From Aurantiacibacter xanthus (lineage in GTDB: Bacteria; Pseudomonadota; Alphaproteobacteria; Sphingomonadales; Sphingomonadaceae): a DNA stretch of 64,000 nt. The first letter of the stretch is position 1. Each line of letters opens with the position of its first letter. The stretch covers positions 1-64,000 of the forward strand of contig NZ_QXFM01000006.1 in assembly GCF_003584015.1 (NCBI RefSeq), given 5' to 3'. A program made the translations under genes and the position numbers. Of the stretch, positions 1 through 7,814 are shown piece by piece. The notes under the pieces were generated by a model. The model was not told the origin of the DNA. It saw only the letters and a program-made list of their open reading frames with translations, and ran no database searches.

Positions 1-1528
1 AGACCAGCACGCCGCCCGCCAGCGCCGCCGCGACATAACCGGGCCACCGGTTGCCACCCTTGCGCGCGCGCCGTTCCCAGATCAGCTCGACATCCGGCAG
101 AGGCGGCTGCTCGGGCGCACCGCCGCGCGGCGGGAAGCGCTCCTCCAGCCGCCGGATCAGCGCGGGCACACGCAGCAGCGTGTCGGTATCCTGCCTGATG
201 CGGTCGGCAATCGCGCTTTCCGGGCCAAGCTCGTCACGGATCCAGTCGCGGACATAGGGCGCGGCCACGTCCCACATGTTGATCTGCGGGTCGAGCTGGG
301 TGGCGATCCCCTCGACCATCACCATGGTCTTTTGCAGCAGCAGCAGGTGCGGCTGGGTCTGCATGTCGAAATCGCGGGTAATCGCGAACAGCCCGTCGAG
401 CATCTGCCCGACGCTGAGTTCGCTCACCGGCTTGCCGCGCATCGGCTCGCCCACGGCGCGCAGCGCGGTCGCGAACTCGTCGACCGAGTGATAGCTCGGC
501 ACATACTGCGCCTCGAAATGGATCTCGGCCACGCGTTTATAATTGCCGGTGGTGAGGCCATAGAGGATCTCGGCCAGCCACTGCCGCGCGCGCCGGTCGA
601 TCCTTCCCATGATCCCGAAGTCGATCGCGACGATGGTGCCATCGGCGCGCACGAACAGGTTGCCCTGATGCATGTCGGCATGGAAATAGCCCGCGCTGAT
701 CGCCTGGGTGAGGAAAGCCAGCACCAGCCGCCGCGCGAGATCGGGCAGGTCGTGCCCGTCCGCAATCAGCCTGTCGGTCTGCGAAATCTTGATCCCGTCG
801 ATCCACTCGATGGTCAGCACCCGGCCATTGGTGCGGTCCCAGTCGATGGCAGGCACTTCATAACGGTCGATGGCGACCATCGCCTCGGCCAGCTCGGAGG
901 CCGAGGCGGCCTCGCGGCGCAGGTCCAGTTCGCGGTTGGTCCAGCGCTTGAAGTTGGCGATGGTGAGCCGCGGACGCAGCCGGTGCGCCTCGCCGCCCAT
1001 CGCTTCAAGGTGCGCAGCGGCCCATTCGTAGGTGGCGATATCGCGCTCGAACTTCTCGCGGATGCCGGGGCGCAACACCTTGATCGCCACAGTGCGCCCG
1101 TCGGTGGTGACGCCCTTGTGAACCTGCGCGATGGAGGCCGCCCCCACCGGCACCGGATCGACCTCGGCGAAGATGTCCTCCAGCCTCCGCTCGAACCCGC
1201 GCTCGATCTGTTCGCGGATCTTTTCGAAGGGGACCGGTGGCAGGCTGTCCTGCAAGCTGAGCAGGTTGCGCGCCGCATCCTCGCCCACGAGATCGGGCCG
1301 GGTGGCAAGCGTCTGCCCGAGCTTGATCGCGGCCGGGCCGATGGCCTGAAAGGCGGCGGCATAGTCGGGCTCGCGCGGTTGCACCGTGCCGAAGCGGGCG
1401 AGGCGGCACAAACGCTTGACCGGCGCAGGCGTGTTGGGATCGGCCTCGATCCCGCGCAGCGCGCCATGCCGCGCGAGCGTGCGGCCCCACTTGAGCAGGC
1501 GCCAGATATGCGTGGCGGGTTTGGTCAT
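1..1528 (-). CDS. ubiB: UbiB-family atypical kinase/ATPase of ubiquinone biosynthesis (partial, runs off left edge)
   Basis: The minus strand is open from an ATG at 1528 to the window edge, about 509 codons, nearly the usual UbiB length. The N-terminal extension holds the family's KxGQ motif (AIKLGQTLATRPD), followed by AIKVLRPG. A kinase-like HADMHQGNL segment and an IDFGIMG metal-binding segment lie further on. The last visible residues begin a hydrophobic stretch, matching the C-terminal membrane anchor of the family. UbiB proteins are ADK/ABC1-type atypical kinases with ATPase activity needed for coenzyme Q synthesis at the inner membrane. The gene follows ubiE on the same strand across a palindromic repeat. 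The C-terminal end lies outside the window, so completeness cannot be judged. Confidence 0.93.
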   Translation of the reverse strand, partial: MTKPATHIWRLLKWGRTLARHGALRGIEADPNTPAPVKRLCRLARFGTVQPREPDYAAAFQAIGPAAIKLGQTLATRPDLVGEDAARNLLSLQDSLPPVPFEKIREQIERGFERRLEDIFAEVDPVPVGAASIAQVHKGVTTDGRTVAIKVLRPGIREKFERDIATYEWAAAHLEAMGGEAHRLRPRLTIANFKRWTNRELDLRREAASASELAEAMVAIDRYEVPAIDWDRTNGRVLTIEWIDGIKISQTDRLIADGHDLPDLARRLVLAFLTQAISAGYFHADMHQGNLFVRADGTIVAIDFGIMGRIDRRARQWLAEILYGLTTGNYKRVAEIHFEAQYVPSYHSVDEFATALRAVGEPMRGKPVSELSVGQMLDGLFAITRDFDMQTQPHLLLLQKTMVMVEGIATQLDPQINMWDVAAPYVRDWIRDELGPESAIADRIRQDTDTLLRVPALIRRLEERFPPRGGAPEQPPLPDVELIWERRARKGGNRWPGYVAAALAGGVLV

Positions 1529-1538
1529 GCCGCGCACT

Positions 1539-1657
1539 CCCCTCCCGCTTGCGGGAGGGGCAGCGAGACTTGGCGAACCGCAGGTGAGCCTGGTCGCAGC
1601 GGGGTGGGCTCTGGCGAGCCCATGCCCACCCCCGGCCCCTCCCGCAGGCGGGAGGGG
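1539..1657. repeat. REP/BIME-like pair of palindromes between ubiE and ubiB
   Basis: Two near-identical palindromes of the form CCCCTCCCGC-loop-GCGGGAGGGG occupy 1539-1560 and 1636-1657. They are separated by about 75 bases that include GGGTGGGCT and GCCCACCCCC. The same architecture, with CCCCTTGGGG-type centres, recurs at 32327-32413. It sits in the ubiE-ubiB intercistronic gap and would fold in mRNA, possibly tuning the downstream gene. Confidence 0.8.
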
Positions 1658-1673
1658 AGAACGGTCTCAACCA

Positions 1674-2405
1674 TCACACCTTCCACCCCGAATGGATGTT
1701 CACCGCCCCGCCGAGAATCGTCTCGACCCGTGTGCGCACGAAGCCTGCCGCCTTGATCATCGCCTCGAACTCGGCCGGACGGGGGAAGCGACGGATCGAT
1801 TCGGCGAGGTAGCGGTAGCTTTCCTCGTCATCGGCGATCAGCTTGCCCATCAGCGGCATCAGCCGGTGCGAATAGAGGTCGTAAACCTCCTTGAAGCCGG
1901 GCCAGTCGGTGCTGGAGAACTCCATGCAATAGAAGCGCCCGCCGTATTTGAGCACGCGGTGCGCCTCGGCCAGCGCCTTGTCGATATGGGTCACGTTACG
2001 AATGCCGAACACGATGGTGTAGGCATCGAACTGACGGTTGGAGAAGGTCAGCTCCTCGGCGTTCTGGCACGACCACACGAGGCCATCGATGCCGCGTTCC
2101 ATCGCCCGTTCCACGCCCACGTCGAGCATGTCCTGGTTGATGTCGGAGACGATCACGTCGGCGCCGCAATCGGCCATGCGGAAGGCGATGTCGCCGGTGC
2201 CGCCGGCCATGTCGAGGATATGCTCGCCCGGCTGCGGCTTCACCCGCTTCACAAAGCGGTCCTTCCACAAACGGTGCATGCCGCCAGACATCGCATCGTT
2301 CATGATGTCGTACTTCTTCGCCACGCTGGAGAAGACCGCGCCGACGCGCTTGGTCTTTTCTGCGGGATCGACGTCTTCGTAGCCGAAGGATACCTGCTCG
2401 CTCAT
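1674..2405 (-). CDS. ubiE: Demethylmenaquinone/2-polyprenyl-6-methoxybenzoquinol C-methyltransferase
   Basis: A 243-residue class I SAM-dependent methyltransferase that catalyses the C-methylation step of ubiquinone (and menaquinone) synthesis. The N-terminus carries the UbiE-typical KTKRVGAVFSSVAKKYDIMND segment in shortened form VGAVFSSVAKKYD. The SAM-binding motif ILDMAGGTGDIAFRM, the FGIRNVTH segment and the C-terminal GGAVNIHSGWK ending are all characteristic. The ATG at 2405 was chosen because it overlaps the stop of the upstream transporter gene (ATGA), implying translational coupling. Reading upstream in this frame would only run back into that gene. It is followed by ubiB, so EamA-ubiE-ubiB form one minus-strand unit. 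Confidence 0.96.
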   Translation of the reverse strand: MSEQVSFGYEDVDPAEKTKRVGAVFSSVAKKYDIMNDAMSGGMHRLWKDRFVKRVKPQPGEHILDMAGGTGDIAFRMADCGADVIVSDINQDMLDVGVERAMERGIDGLVWSCQNAEELTFSNRQFDAYTIVFGIRNVTHIDKALAEAHRVLKYGGRFYCMEFSSTDWPGFKEVYDLYSHRLMPLMGKLIADDEESYRYLAESIRRFPRPAEFEAMIKAAGFVRTRVETILGGAVNIHSGWKV

Positions 2406-3343
2406 GCCTTGCCCTCTAGCGGTGCCGGACGCGGTGCGCCACCGGCTTGTTGCCGCCTCAGCGCCGCAAGGCCCAGCGCGATCCCGAGGCCGATCAGCGC
2501 GATGCCCACTGCATGATACCAGTGCAGCACCTCGCCCAGCAGCAGCGCCGAGAGAAAGGCCCCGAACACCGGCAGCATGGTGATCGACTGCCCGGCCCGC
2601 GCCGCACCGAGATGCGCGGCCGCATAGTTGTAGATGAAGTAGCTCACCAGCGAGGGGAACAGCGCCACATAGACCAGCGCCAGAACGGTGCCGGTGTTCC
2701 AGACGATGCGCAGCCCCTCGTGCCATTCCCATAGCGCCATCGGTGCATTCGCCAGCGCGCCGATGGCAAAAGTTACTGCCACAAAGCTCACCGGGGCGAC
2801 CTGCGGGCGAAGCTTCAGGAACACCGTGTACAGCGACCAGACCAGCACCGAGACGAGCACCAGCGTATCGCCCCTGCCCAGATGCAGCGCCAGCGCACGC
2901 ACCGGATCGCCCTCGAACACGATGAACACAACGCCCACCATCGTGGCCAGCGTGCCGACGATCTGCACCGCCCCGCTGCGCAGGCCGAACAGCAGCCGGT
3001 CAAGCACCAGCACCACGCCGGGCACCGCCGCCTGCAACAGCAGCGCGTTTGTCGCCGTGGTGAACTGAAGCCCGGAATAGAGCAGCGAGTTGAAAACGCC
3101 GATACCGAGCAGGCCCAGCAGCAGCACCGGCTTCCAGGCCCGTTTCAGTTCCGGCCAGTCGCGCCGCAGCGGCTTCACGGCAAACGGCGCGAGCAGCAGC
3201 AGCGCGCCGGTCCAGCGGATGAAGGCCAGGGTCAGCGGCGGGATCTGCCCGGCCACCGCCCGCCCGACAATCGAGTTGCCCGCCCAGAACACCATGACCA
3301 GCGCCAGCAGCGCCATCGCGCGATAGTTCGAATTGGATGCCAT
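2402..3343 (-). CDS. EamA/DMT-superfamily transporter
   Basis: A 313-residue integral membrane protein with about ten hydrophobic helices and two EamA repeats. Typical pieces are MVFWAGNSIVGRAVAG near the N-terminus, PPLTLAFIRW, and the second-repeat ending AVGIALIGLGIALGL. Such proteins are usually exporters of amino acids or other metabolites; the substrate cannot be read from sequence. The ATG at 3343 is preferred to a TTG at 3379. The stop overlaps the ubiE start. It is divergent from mutM, with about 80 bases between the two starts. An association with quinone synthesis is positional only. Confidence 0.9.
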   Translation of the reverse strand: MASNSNYRAMALLALVMVFWAGNSIVGRAVAGQIPPLTLAFIRWTGALLLLAPFAVKPLRRDWPELKRAWKPVLLLGLLGIGVFNSLLYSGLQFTTATNALLLQAAVPGVVLVLDRLLFGLRSGAVQIVGTLATMVGVVFIVFEGDPVRALALHLGRGDTLVLVSVLVWSLYTVFLKLRPQVAPVSFVAVTFAIGALANAPMALWEWHEGLRIVWNTGTVLALVYVALFPSLVSYFIYNYAAAHLGAARAGQSITMLPVFGAFLSALLLGEVLHWYHAVGIALIGLGIALGLAALRRQQAGGAPRPAPLEGKA

Positions 3344-3423
3344 GGCGCTCTGTTTGGGGCTCGCCGGTAACGCTAGCAAGGCTTGGCGATGACAGAATGG
3401 CTTGGCCGCAGTAAATCAATACC

Positions 3424-4239
3424 ATGCCCGAACTGCCCGAAGTCGAAACCACCGTGCGCGGCCTCGCCCGCTTCCTCGAAGGCGCGCGAATCGAGAGCGT
3501 GCGTCTCAACCGCCCCGATATGCGGTTCCCGTTTCCGCCCGATCTGGTGCAGATGCTGACCGGGGCGACCGTCTCATCGCTCGGGCGGCGGGCGAAATAT
3601 GGCCTGCTCCACACCGACCGCGATTCGACCATGGTCTTCCACCTCGGCATGAGCGGGCGTTGGCGAATCGACCCCGAGACCGACGAGAAGCACGATCACC
3701 TCGTGCTCGAAACGCCGGGACACCGCTTTGCCCTCAACGATCCGCGCCGATTCGGCTTCGTCGATCTGGTGCAGACCGACCGGCTCGAAGGCTGGCGCGC
3801 CTTTGCCGCGATGGGACCCGAACCGCTCGGCAGCGAGCTGACCGCTGCCCACCTCAAGGCCGCGCTGGCGGGGCGCAAACAGGCAATCAAGCTGTGCCTG
3901 CTCGATCAGGCGATCGTGGCCGGGCTCGGCAATATCTATGTCTGCGAAGCGCTGTTCCGGGCGCGAATCGATCCGCGCAAAGCCGGCGGCACGGTTGCGA
4001 AGGCGGCGCTCGAACGGCTCGTCCCGGCCATCCGCGAGGTGCTCGAACAGAGCATTGCCGACGGTGGCTCCTCCTTGCGTGACTATGCCGCGCCAAACGG
4101 CGAACTGGGCTATTTCGCCACCCGTTTTGCCGTCTATGGCCGCGAGGGCGAGCCGTGTCTGCGCGAGGACGGCGGCACCATCGTGCGGATCGTCCAGGGC
4201 GGGCGCAGCACATGGTATTGCCCGAGGTGCCAGCGATAG
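3424..4239 (+). CDS. mutM: Formamidopyrimidine-DNA glycosylase (Fpg)
   Basis: A 271-residue bifunctional DNA glycosylase/AP lyase that removes 8-oxoguanine and formamidopyrimidines. It begins with the required MPELPEVE, in which Pro2 is the catalytic nucleophile and Glu3 the acid. The conserved KYGLL lysine, the LGNIYVCEALFRA helix-two-turn-helix and a C-terminal WYCPRCQR zinc-finger end are present. Oddly, the first half of the finger reads GEPCLREDGG, with only one cysteine where Fpg normally has CxxC, so just three of the four zinc ligands are cysteines. It precedes rpsT and dnaA, as in many alphaproteobacteria. Confidence 0.97.
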   Translation: MPELPEVETTVRGLARFLEGARIESVRLNRPDMRFPFPPDLVQMLTGATVSSLGRRAKYGLLHTDRDSTMVFHLGMSGRWRIDPETDEKHDHLVLETPGHRFALNDPRRFGFVDLVQTDRLEGWRAFAAMGPEPLGSELTAAHLKAALAGRKQAIKLCLLDQAIVAGLGNIYVCEALFRARIDPRKAGGTVAKAALERLVPAIREVLEQSIADGGSSLRDYAAPNGELGYFATRFAVYGREGEPCLREDGGTIVRIVQGGRSTWYCPRCQR

Positions 4240-4262
4240 GCGCTCGGGTTAGCGCCTTTGCT
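4239..4262 (+). terminator. Weak intrinsic terminator after mutM
   Basis: A six-base-pair stem GGCGCT/AGCGCC (4239-4244 with 4251-4256) starts at the last base of the mutM stop codon and is followed by TTTGCTT. The T-tract is interrupted, so efficiency is uncertain. Confidence 0.4.
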
Positions 4263-4290
4263 TGACCGAATCTCTCCATAGAGCTATGGG
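4262..4290 (+). promoter_or_regulatory. Candidate sigma-70-type promoter for rpsT
   Basis: TTGACC at 4262-4267 is followed after 17 bases by TATGGG at 4285-4290, about 95 bases before the rpsT start. The -35 match is good and the -10 match is partial. Confidence 0.35.
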
Positions 4291-4383
4291 CCGCGCTTTC
4301 CAGCGGGCAGCCGCCTGCTTCCGCACGTTTACAACAAGAGACATCCGGGCGCGCTCCAGCGTTCGTGGAGACGAAGGACAGAC

Positions 4384-4644
4384 ATGGCCAATTCGCCGCA
4401 AGCCAAAAAGCGCATCCGTCGCAACAACAAGCGCGCCGAGATCAACGGCGCGCGCATGAGCCGCATCCGCAGCTTCGTGAAGAAGGTCGAACTGGCCTGC
4501 ACCGAAGGTGACAAGGAAGCCGCTTCGACCGCCCTCAAGGCCGCCCAGCCCGAGCTGGCGCGCGGCGTTGCTCGCGGCGTGCTGCACAAGAACACTGCCT
4601 CGCGCAAGCTGAGCCGTCTGACCAAGCGCGTCTCGGCACTCTGA
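4384..4644 (+). CDS. rpsT: 30S ribosomal protein S20
   Basis: An 86-residue, strongly basic protein that begins [19 protein letters not shown] and ends [12 protein letters not shown], the S20 family signature over its full length. S20 binds 16S rRNA and assists 30S assembly. The upstream GAAGGACAGAC supplies an AGGA Shine-Dalgarno. It sits between mutM and dnaA and is followed by a strong intrinsic terminator, so it is probably transcribed on its own or with mutM. Confidence 0.98.
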   Translation: MANSPQAKKRIRRNNKRAEINGARMSRIRSFVKKVELACTEGDKEAASTALKAAQPELARGVARGVLHKNTASRKLSRLTKRVSAL

Positions 4645-5080
4645 TTCGCATTTCCGGCGGCGATGATTCGCTGTCGAAACGCATCAAAATCAGAACAAAT
4701 TTGGAACGGGCCGGTGATCCTTTCACCGGCCTTTTTTTGTGCCTAGGGCTTTGCACTTATTGGCACTCGACAAAAGAGCGCGATTCCAACGATTCGCATT
4801 CCTGTCATATAACTATTGTTTGATATCAATATCTTAGACGGACGCCTGCGGGACCCCAAGGTGTCAAGCCAGTATATTTAGGATTTTTTACAGGCCCGCA
4901 CTTGCCCCTCCCGCCAAGTCGTCCAATAGTCCTTTTGCGGTCAGCGCGGGGTCACCCCGGGCCGCTTACAGATCCAAATGCAACACGACCGGCGGCGCAG
5001 CATACGTCCGCGCCGTGCGGGGAGGTCGTGCCTGCGTATGGGGCAGCATCTGTCGGTTGGGCATTTTGAACAGGAATGAC
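4643..5080. promoter_or_regulatory. dnaA upstream region with GANTC sites and AT-rich tract
   Basis: No gene is visible between the rpsT terminator and dnaA. The region holds four GATTC (GANTC) sites, at 4643-4647, 4665-4669, 4782-4786 and 4791-4795. GANTC is the CcrM methylation target in alphaproteobacteria. A markedly AT-rich stretch lies at about 4798-4885, in contrast to the GC-rich surroundings. The dnaA promoter must lie here but I cannot assign -35 and -10 boxes with confidence. Confidence 0.5.
4709..4738 (+). terminator. Intrinsic terminator after rpsT
   Basis: A perfect nine-base-pair stem GGCCGGTGA/TCACCGGCC (4709-4717 with 4723-4731), five-base loop, followed by seven T residues (4732-4738). 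Confidence 0.9.
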
Positions 5081-6556
5081 ATGACAATGATACGGATGGG
5101 GCCACAGGCAGGACGCGTGCGCAAAGACAAGAACGGGAACAACGTGGAAAATATCGAGGAGAGCGAAGCCCTGGACCTCGCGGCGGACTGGGCTGACATC
5201 AGCCAGGGCCTGCGCAAGGACCTCGGCCACCAGCTCCACCAGCAGTGGATCAAGCCGATCCAGCTCGGCAAGCTCGACAAGGCCACCGGCACACTCGAGC
5301 TGTTCCTGCCGAGCGAATTTCTCGCCAACTGGGTGCGCAAGAACTATCTCGACCGCCTCTCGCTCGCCTGGAAGATCATCCGCGGCGGCGTGCGTCAGGT
5401 CGAGGTGAAGGTGCACCCCGGCCGTCGGCGGATGTCGGACATCAGCCTCAAGAGCCAGGACCACTTCGGCAATGTCGCCGCCAACGATCCGTCGCTGGCG
5501 ATGGAATCGATCGGCGACGATGGCTTCACCTCCAGCGTCGGCCTCGACCCGACCCAGACCTTCGCCGCCTTCGTCACCGGCACCGGCAACGTGCTGGCCA
5601 AGAACGCTGCCGAGCGTATGGCGCAGGCCGAAAAGCCGCAGTTCTCGCCGCTTTACCTCAAGGCCGCCACCGGCCAGGGCAAGACGCATCTGCTGCACGC
5701 CATCGGCCACCAGTATCTGCGCACCTTCCCGCGCGCCCGCATTTTCTACTGCTCGGCCGAGCGCTTCATGGTCGAGTTCGTGCAGGCGCTGAAGTCGAAC
5801 GAGATGATCGAGTTCAAGGGCCGTCTGCGGGGCTTCGACCTGCTGCTGGTCGACGACATCCAGTTCATCATCGGCAAGGCCAGCGCGCAGGAAGAGTTGC
5901 TTTACACCATCGACGCGCTGCTTAACGAGGGCAAGCGGCTGGTCTTCGCCGCCGACCGCGCGCCGCAGGCGCTCGACGGGGTCGAGCCGCGCCTGCTCAG
6001 CCGCCTGTCGATGGGTCTGGTCGCCGATATCCAGCCAGCCGACATCGAACTGCGCCGCTCGATTCTCGAATCGAAGCTGACCAAGTTCGCCCCGCTCGCG
6101 GTGCCCGAGGACGTGATCGACTTCCTTGCCCGCACCGTCAGCCGCAATGTGCGCGAGCTGGTCGGCGGGCTCAACAAGCTGATCGCCTATGCCCAGCTTA
6201 CGGGTCAGGAAGTGTCGCTTCAGCTTGCCGAGGAGCAGCTGACCGACATTCTCTCGGCCAACCGCAAGCGCATCACGATCGACGAGATCCAGCGCACCGT
6301 CTGCCAGTTCTACCGCATCGACCGCGCGGAAATGAGCAGCAAGCGCCGCGCCCGCGCGGTGGTGCGTCCGCGGCAGGTGGCGATGTATCTCTCGAAGGTG
6401 CTGACCCCGCGCAGCTATCCCGAGATCGGACGCAAGTTCGGCGGCCGCGATCACTCGACCGTGATCCACGCCGTGCGCCTGATCGAAGACCTGCGCACCC
6501 GCGACGCCGATATGGACGGCGACGTGCGCAGCCTGCTGCGCCAGCTGGAGAGCTGA
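5081..6556 (+). CDS. dnaA: Chromosomal replication initiator protein DnaA
   Basis: DnaA binds DnaA boxes at oriC, opens the origin and helps load DnaB. The protein shows an N-terminal oligomerisation/DnaB-interaction domain, an AAA+ core and a C-terminal DNA-binding domain. The core has Walker A ATGQGKTHLLHA near residue 197 and Walker B LLLVDDIQF. The C-terminal DnaA signature reads KFGGRDHSTVIHA. The ATG at 5081 (491 residues) has AGGA nine bases upstream; alternatives are ATGs at 5090 and 5096 and a GTG at 5144, from which the conserved region soon begins. An upstream in-frame start at 5015 lacks support. A cluster of DnaA-box-like sites lies directly downstream. Confidence 0.96.
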   Translation: MTMIRMGPQAGRVRKDKNGNNVENIEESEALDLAADWADISQGLRKDLGHQLHQQWIKPIQLGKLDKATGTLELFLPSEFLANWVRKNYLDRLSLAWKIIRGGVRQVEVKVHPGRRRMSDISLKSQDHFGNVAANDPSLAMESIGDDGFTSSVGLDPTQTFAAFVTGTGNVLAKNAAERMAQAEKPQFSPLYLKAATGQGKTHLLHAIGHQYLRTFPRARIFYCSAERFMVEFVQALKSNEMIEFKGRLRGFDLLLVDDIQFIIGKASAQEELLYTIDALLNEGKRLVFAADRAPQALDGVEPRLLSRLSMGLVADIQPADIELRRSILESKLTKFAPLAVPEDVIDFLARTVSRNVRELVGGLNKLIAYAQLTGQEVSLQLAEEQLTDILSANRKRITIDEIQRTVCQFYRIDRAEMSSKRRARAVVRPRQVAMYLSKVLTPRSYPEIGRKFGGRDHSTVIHAVRLIEDLRTRDADMDGDVRSLLRQLES

Positions 6557-6600
6557 TCCAGCCACAAACGCCCGTTCAGGCAGGCTGAGCCCCTCCCCCG

Positions 6601-6693
6601 CTCGTCCTGAGCCTGTCGAAGGACAGCCACCGCATCAGCCCAACTGTGGGGCGAACCTTGGTGCCTAGCCTTCGACAGGCTCAGGCTGAGCGG
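6601..6693. repeat. REP-like inverted repeat (CTTCGACAGGCTCAGG family)
   Basis: The 17-base arms CCTGAGCCTGTCGAAGG (6606-6622) and CCTTCGACAGGCTCAGG (6669-6685) are perfect reverse complements about 45 bases apart. The same family recurs at 14519-14592 and 38435-38505. It directly follows dnaA and precedes the DnaA-box cluster. Confidence 0.85.
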
Positions 6694-6720
6694 AAGGGCG
6701 GTTATTCCACCGCCTTTCCC

Positions 6721-6990
6721 GCGCTTCCCCACAAGCTTGCCCACAGCCGCGCCGCTCCGGTTTTCCCGGCGCGGTGCACAGGTTTGCCCACAAGCCATCC
6801 ACAGAGCTACCCACAGCGCGCAAAGGTGACGGAGTTGACACCCCGTCACCCGCGCCGCGCCCACGCAAACCCCCAGAAATACGCGCCTTTCGAACGCATA
6901 GGCAAAGTTGACAGTGCCGCGCACTGAAACGCAACGCGCACCGTTATCCACACTATCAAAGATCGAGCACGCCTCCTGCCATTATCCACC
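6721..6990 (+). other. Cluster of DnaA-box-like sites; candidate oriC or DnaA-binding region
   Basis: The 486-base gap after dnaA contains seven sites resembling the DnaA box TTATNCACA, all in the same orientation. One is exact: TTATCCACA at 6944-6952. One has a single mismatch: TTATCCACC at 6982-6990. Five have two mismatches: TTCCCCACA 6725-6733, TTGCCCACA 6737-6745, TTGCCCACA 6784-6792, CCATCCACA 6795-6803 and CTACCCACA 6807-6815. No credible gene covers this stretch. A GTG-initiated reading frame from 6908 is just an in-frame extension of the next gene. The oriC assignment is inference. Confidence 0.55.
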
Positions 6991-7042
6991 AGCTGTAGGA
7001 AAGCTCTTCCCCGCCTTCTCCCGGCCACCTAGGGATGCGCCC

Positions 7043-7813
7043 ATGAACTTCGATGCCGCCCGTCTCGACCGGTTTGCCCGCCATATCGTCCTGCCCGAAC
7101 TGGGCGGCACCGGGCAGGTGCTGCTCAATCAGGCCCATGTGCTGGTGATGGGGCTCGGCGGGATCGGCTCGCCCGCGCTGCAATATCTCGCCGGGGCCGG
7201 GATCGGCACGCTGACGCTGGTCGACGACGACGATGTCGACATGTCGAACCTCCAGCGCCAGACCATTTACACCGAGCGCGACGTGGGCCACGGCAAGGCC
7301 GTTTCCGCGCGGCGCTGGGTGGCCAATTTCGACAAGGAGCTGGCGGTCACCATCTCCGACCGCCGGATCACGCCCGAGAATGCCCCCGCCATTCTCGAAG
7401 GGGTCGACCTCGTGCTCGACGGGACCGACAACTTCGCCACCCGCCTTGCCGTGTCCGACGCCTGCGTGGCCGCCGGGGTGCCGCTGCTCGCCGCTGCCGT
7501 GGGCCGGTTTCAGGGGCAGGTCGGGGCCTTTGCCGGGCATTTGGAAGGCGAGGCCTGCTACCGCTGCTTCGTCGGCGATGCCTTCGACGCCGAGGATTGC
7601 GACACCTGCGCCGAGGATGGCATGCTTGGCGCGATGGCGGGCTGGGCCGGCACCTTCGCCGCCATGCAGGCGATCCGCGTGCTGGTCGCGCCGCAGATGG
7701 GCGAACCGCTGTGGAGCAAGCTGCACCTGATGGACGGCCTCGCCCCCTCGCTGCGCACCCTCACCATCGCCAAGGACCCGGCCTGCAAGGGCTGTTCGGC
7801 CACGAGAGACTGA
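7043..7813 (+). CDS. ThiF/MoeB/HesA-family adenylyltransferase (E1-like)
   Basis: A 256-residue E1-like enzyme of the type that adenylates the C-terminal glycine of a ubiquitin-like sulfur carrier (ThiS or MoaD). The nucleotide-binding GLGGIGSPALQYLAGAG, the DDDDVDMSNLQRQ acidic/arginine segment and the FATRLAVSDAC region are typical. Two zinc-binding pairs are visible, CYRC and the C-terminal CKGC, with CDTCAEDGMLG in between. The ATG at 7043 follows an AGGG Shine-Dalgarno. The isoaspartyl peptidase gene begins one base after its stop, suggesting an operon. Whether it is ThiF or MoeB is undecided, since no partner gene lies nearby. Confidence 0.9.
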   Translation: MNFDAARLDRFARHIVLPELGGTGQVLLNQAHVLVMGLGGIGSPALQYLAGAGIGTLTLVDDDDVDMSNLQRQTIYTERDVGHGKAVSARRWVANFDKELAVTISDRRITPENAPAILEGVDLVLDGTDNFATRLAVSDACVAAGVPLLAAAVGRFQGQVGAFAGHLEGEACYRCFVGDAFDAEDCDTCAEDGMLGAMAGWAGTFAAMQAIRVLVAPQMGEPLWSKLHLMDGLAPSLRTLTIAKDPACKGCSATRD

Positions 7814-7814
7814 T

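Noticed and set aside
332-1756. Long plus-strand frame opposite ubiB
   Set aside because: It is antisense to the clearly recognisable UbiB protein and encodes a His/Arg-rich sequence with no family resemblance; a shadow of GC-rich codon bias.
4952-6565. 537-codon minus-strand frame opposite dnaA
   Set aside because: Antisense to DnaA along its whole length, with low-complexity composition; a shadow frame.
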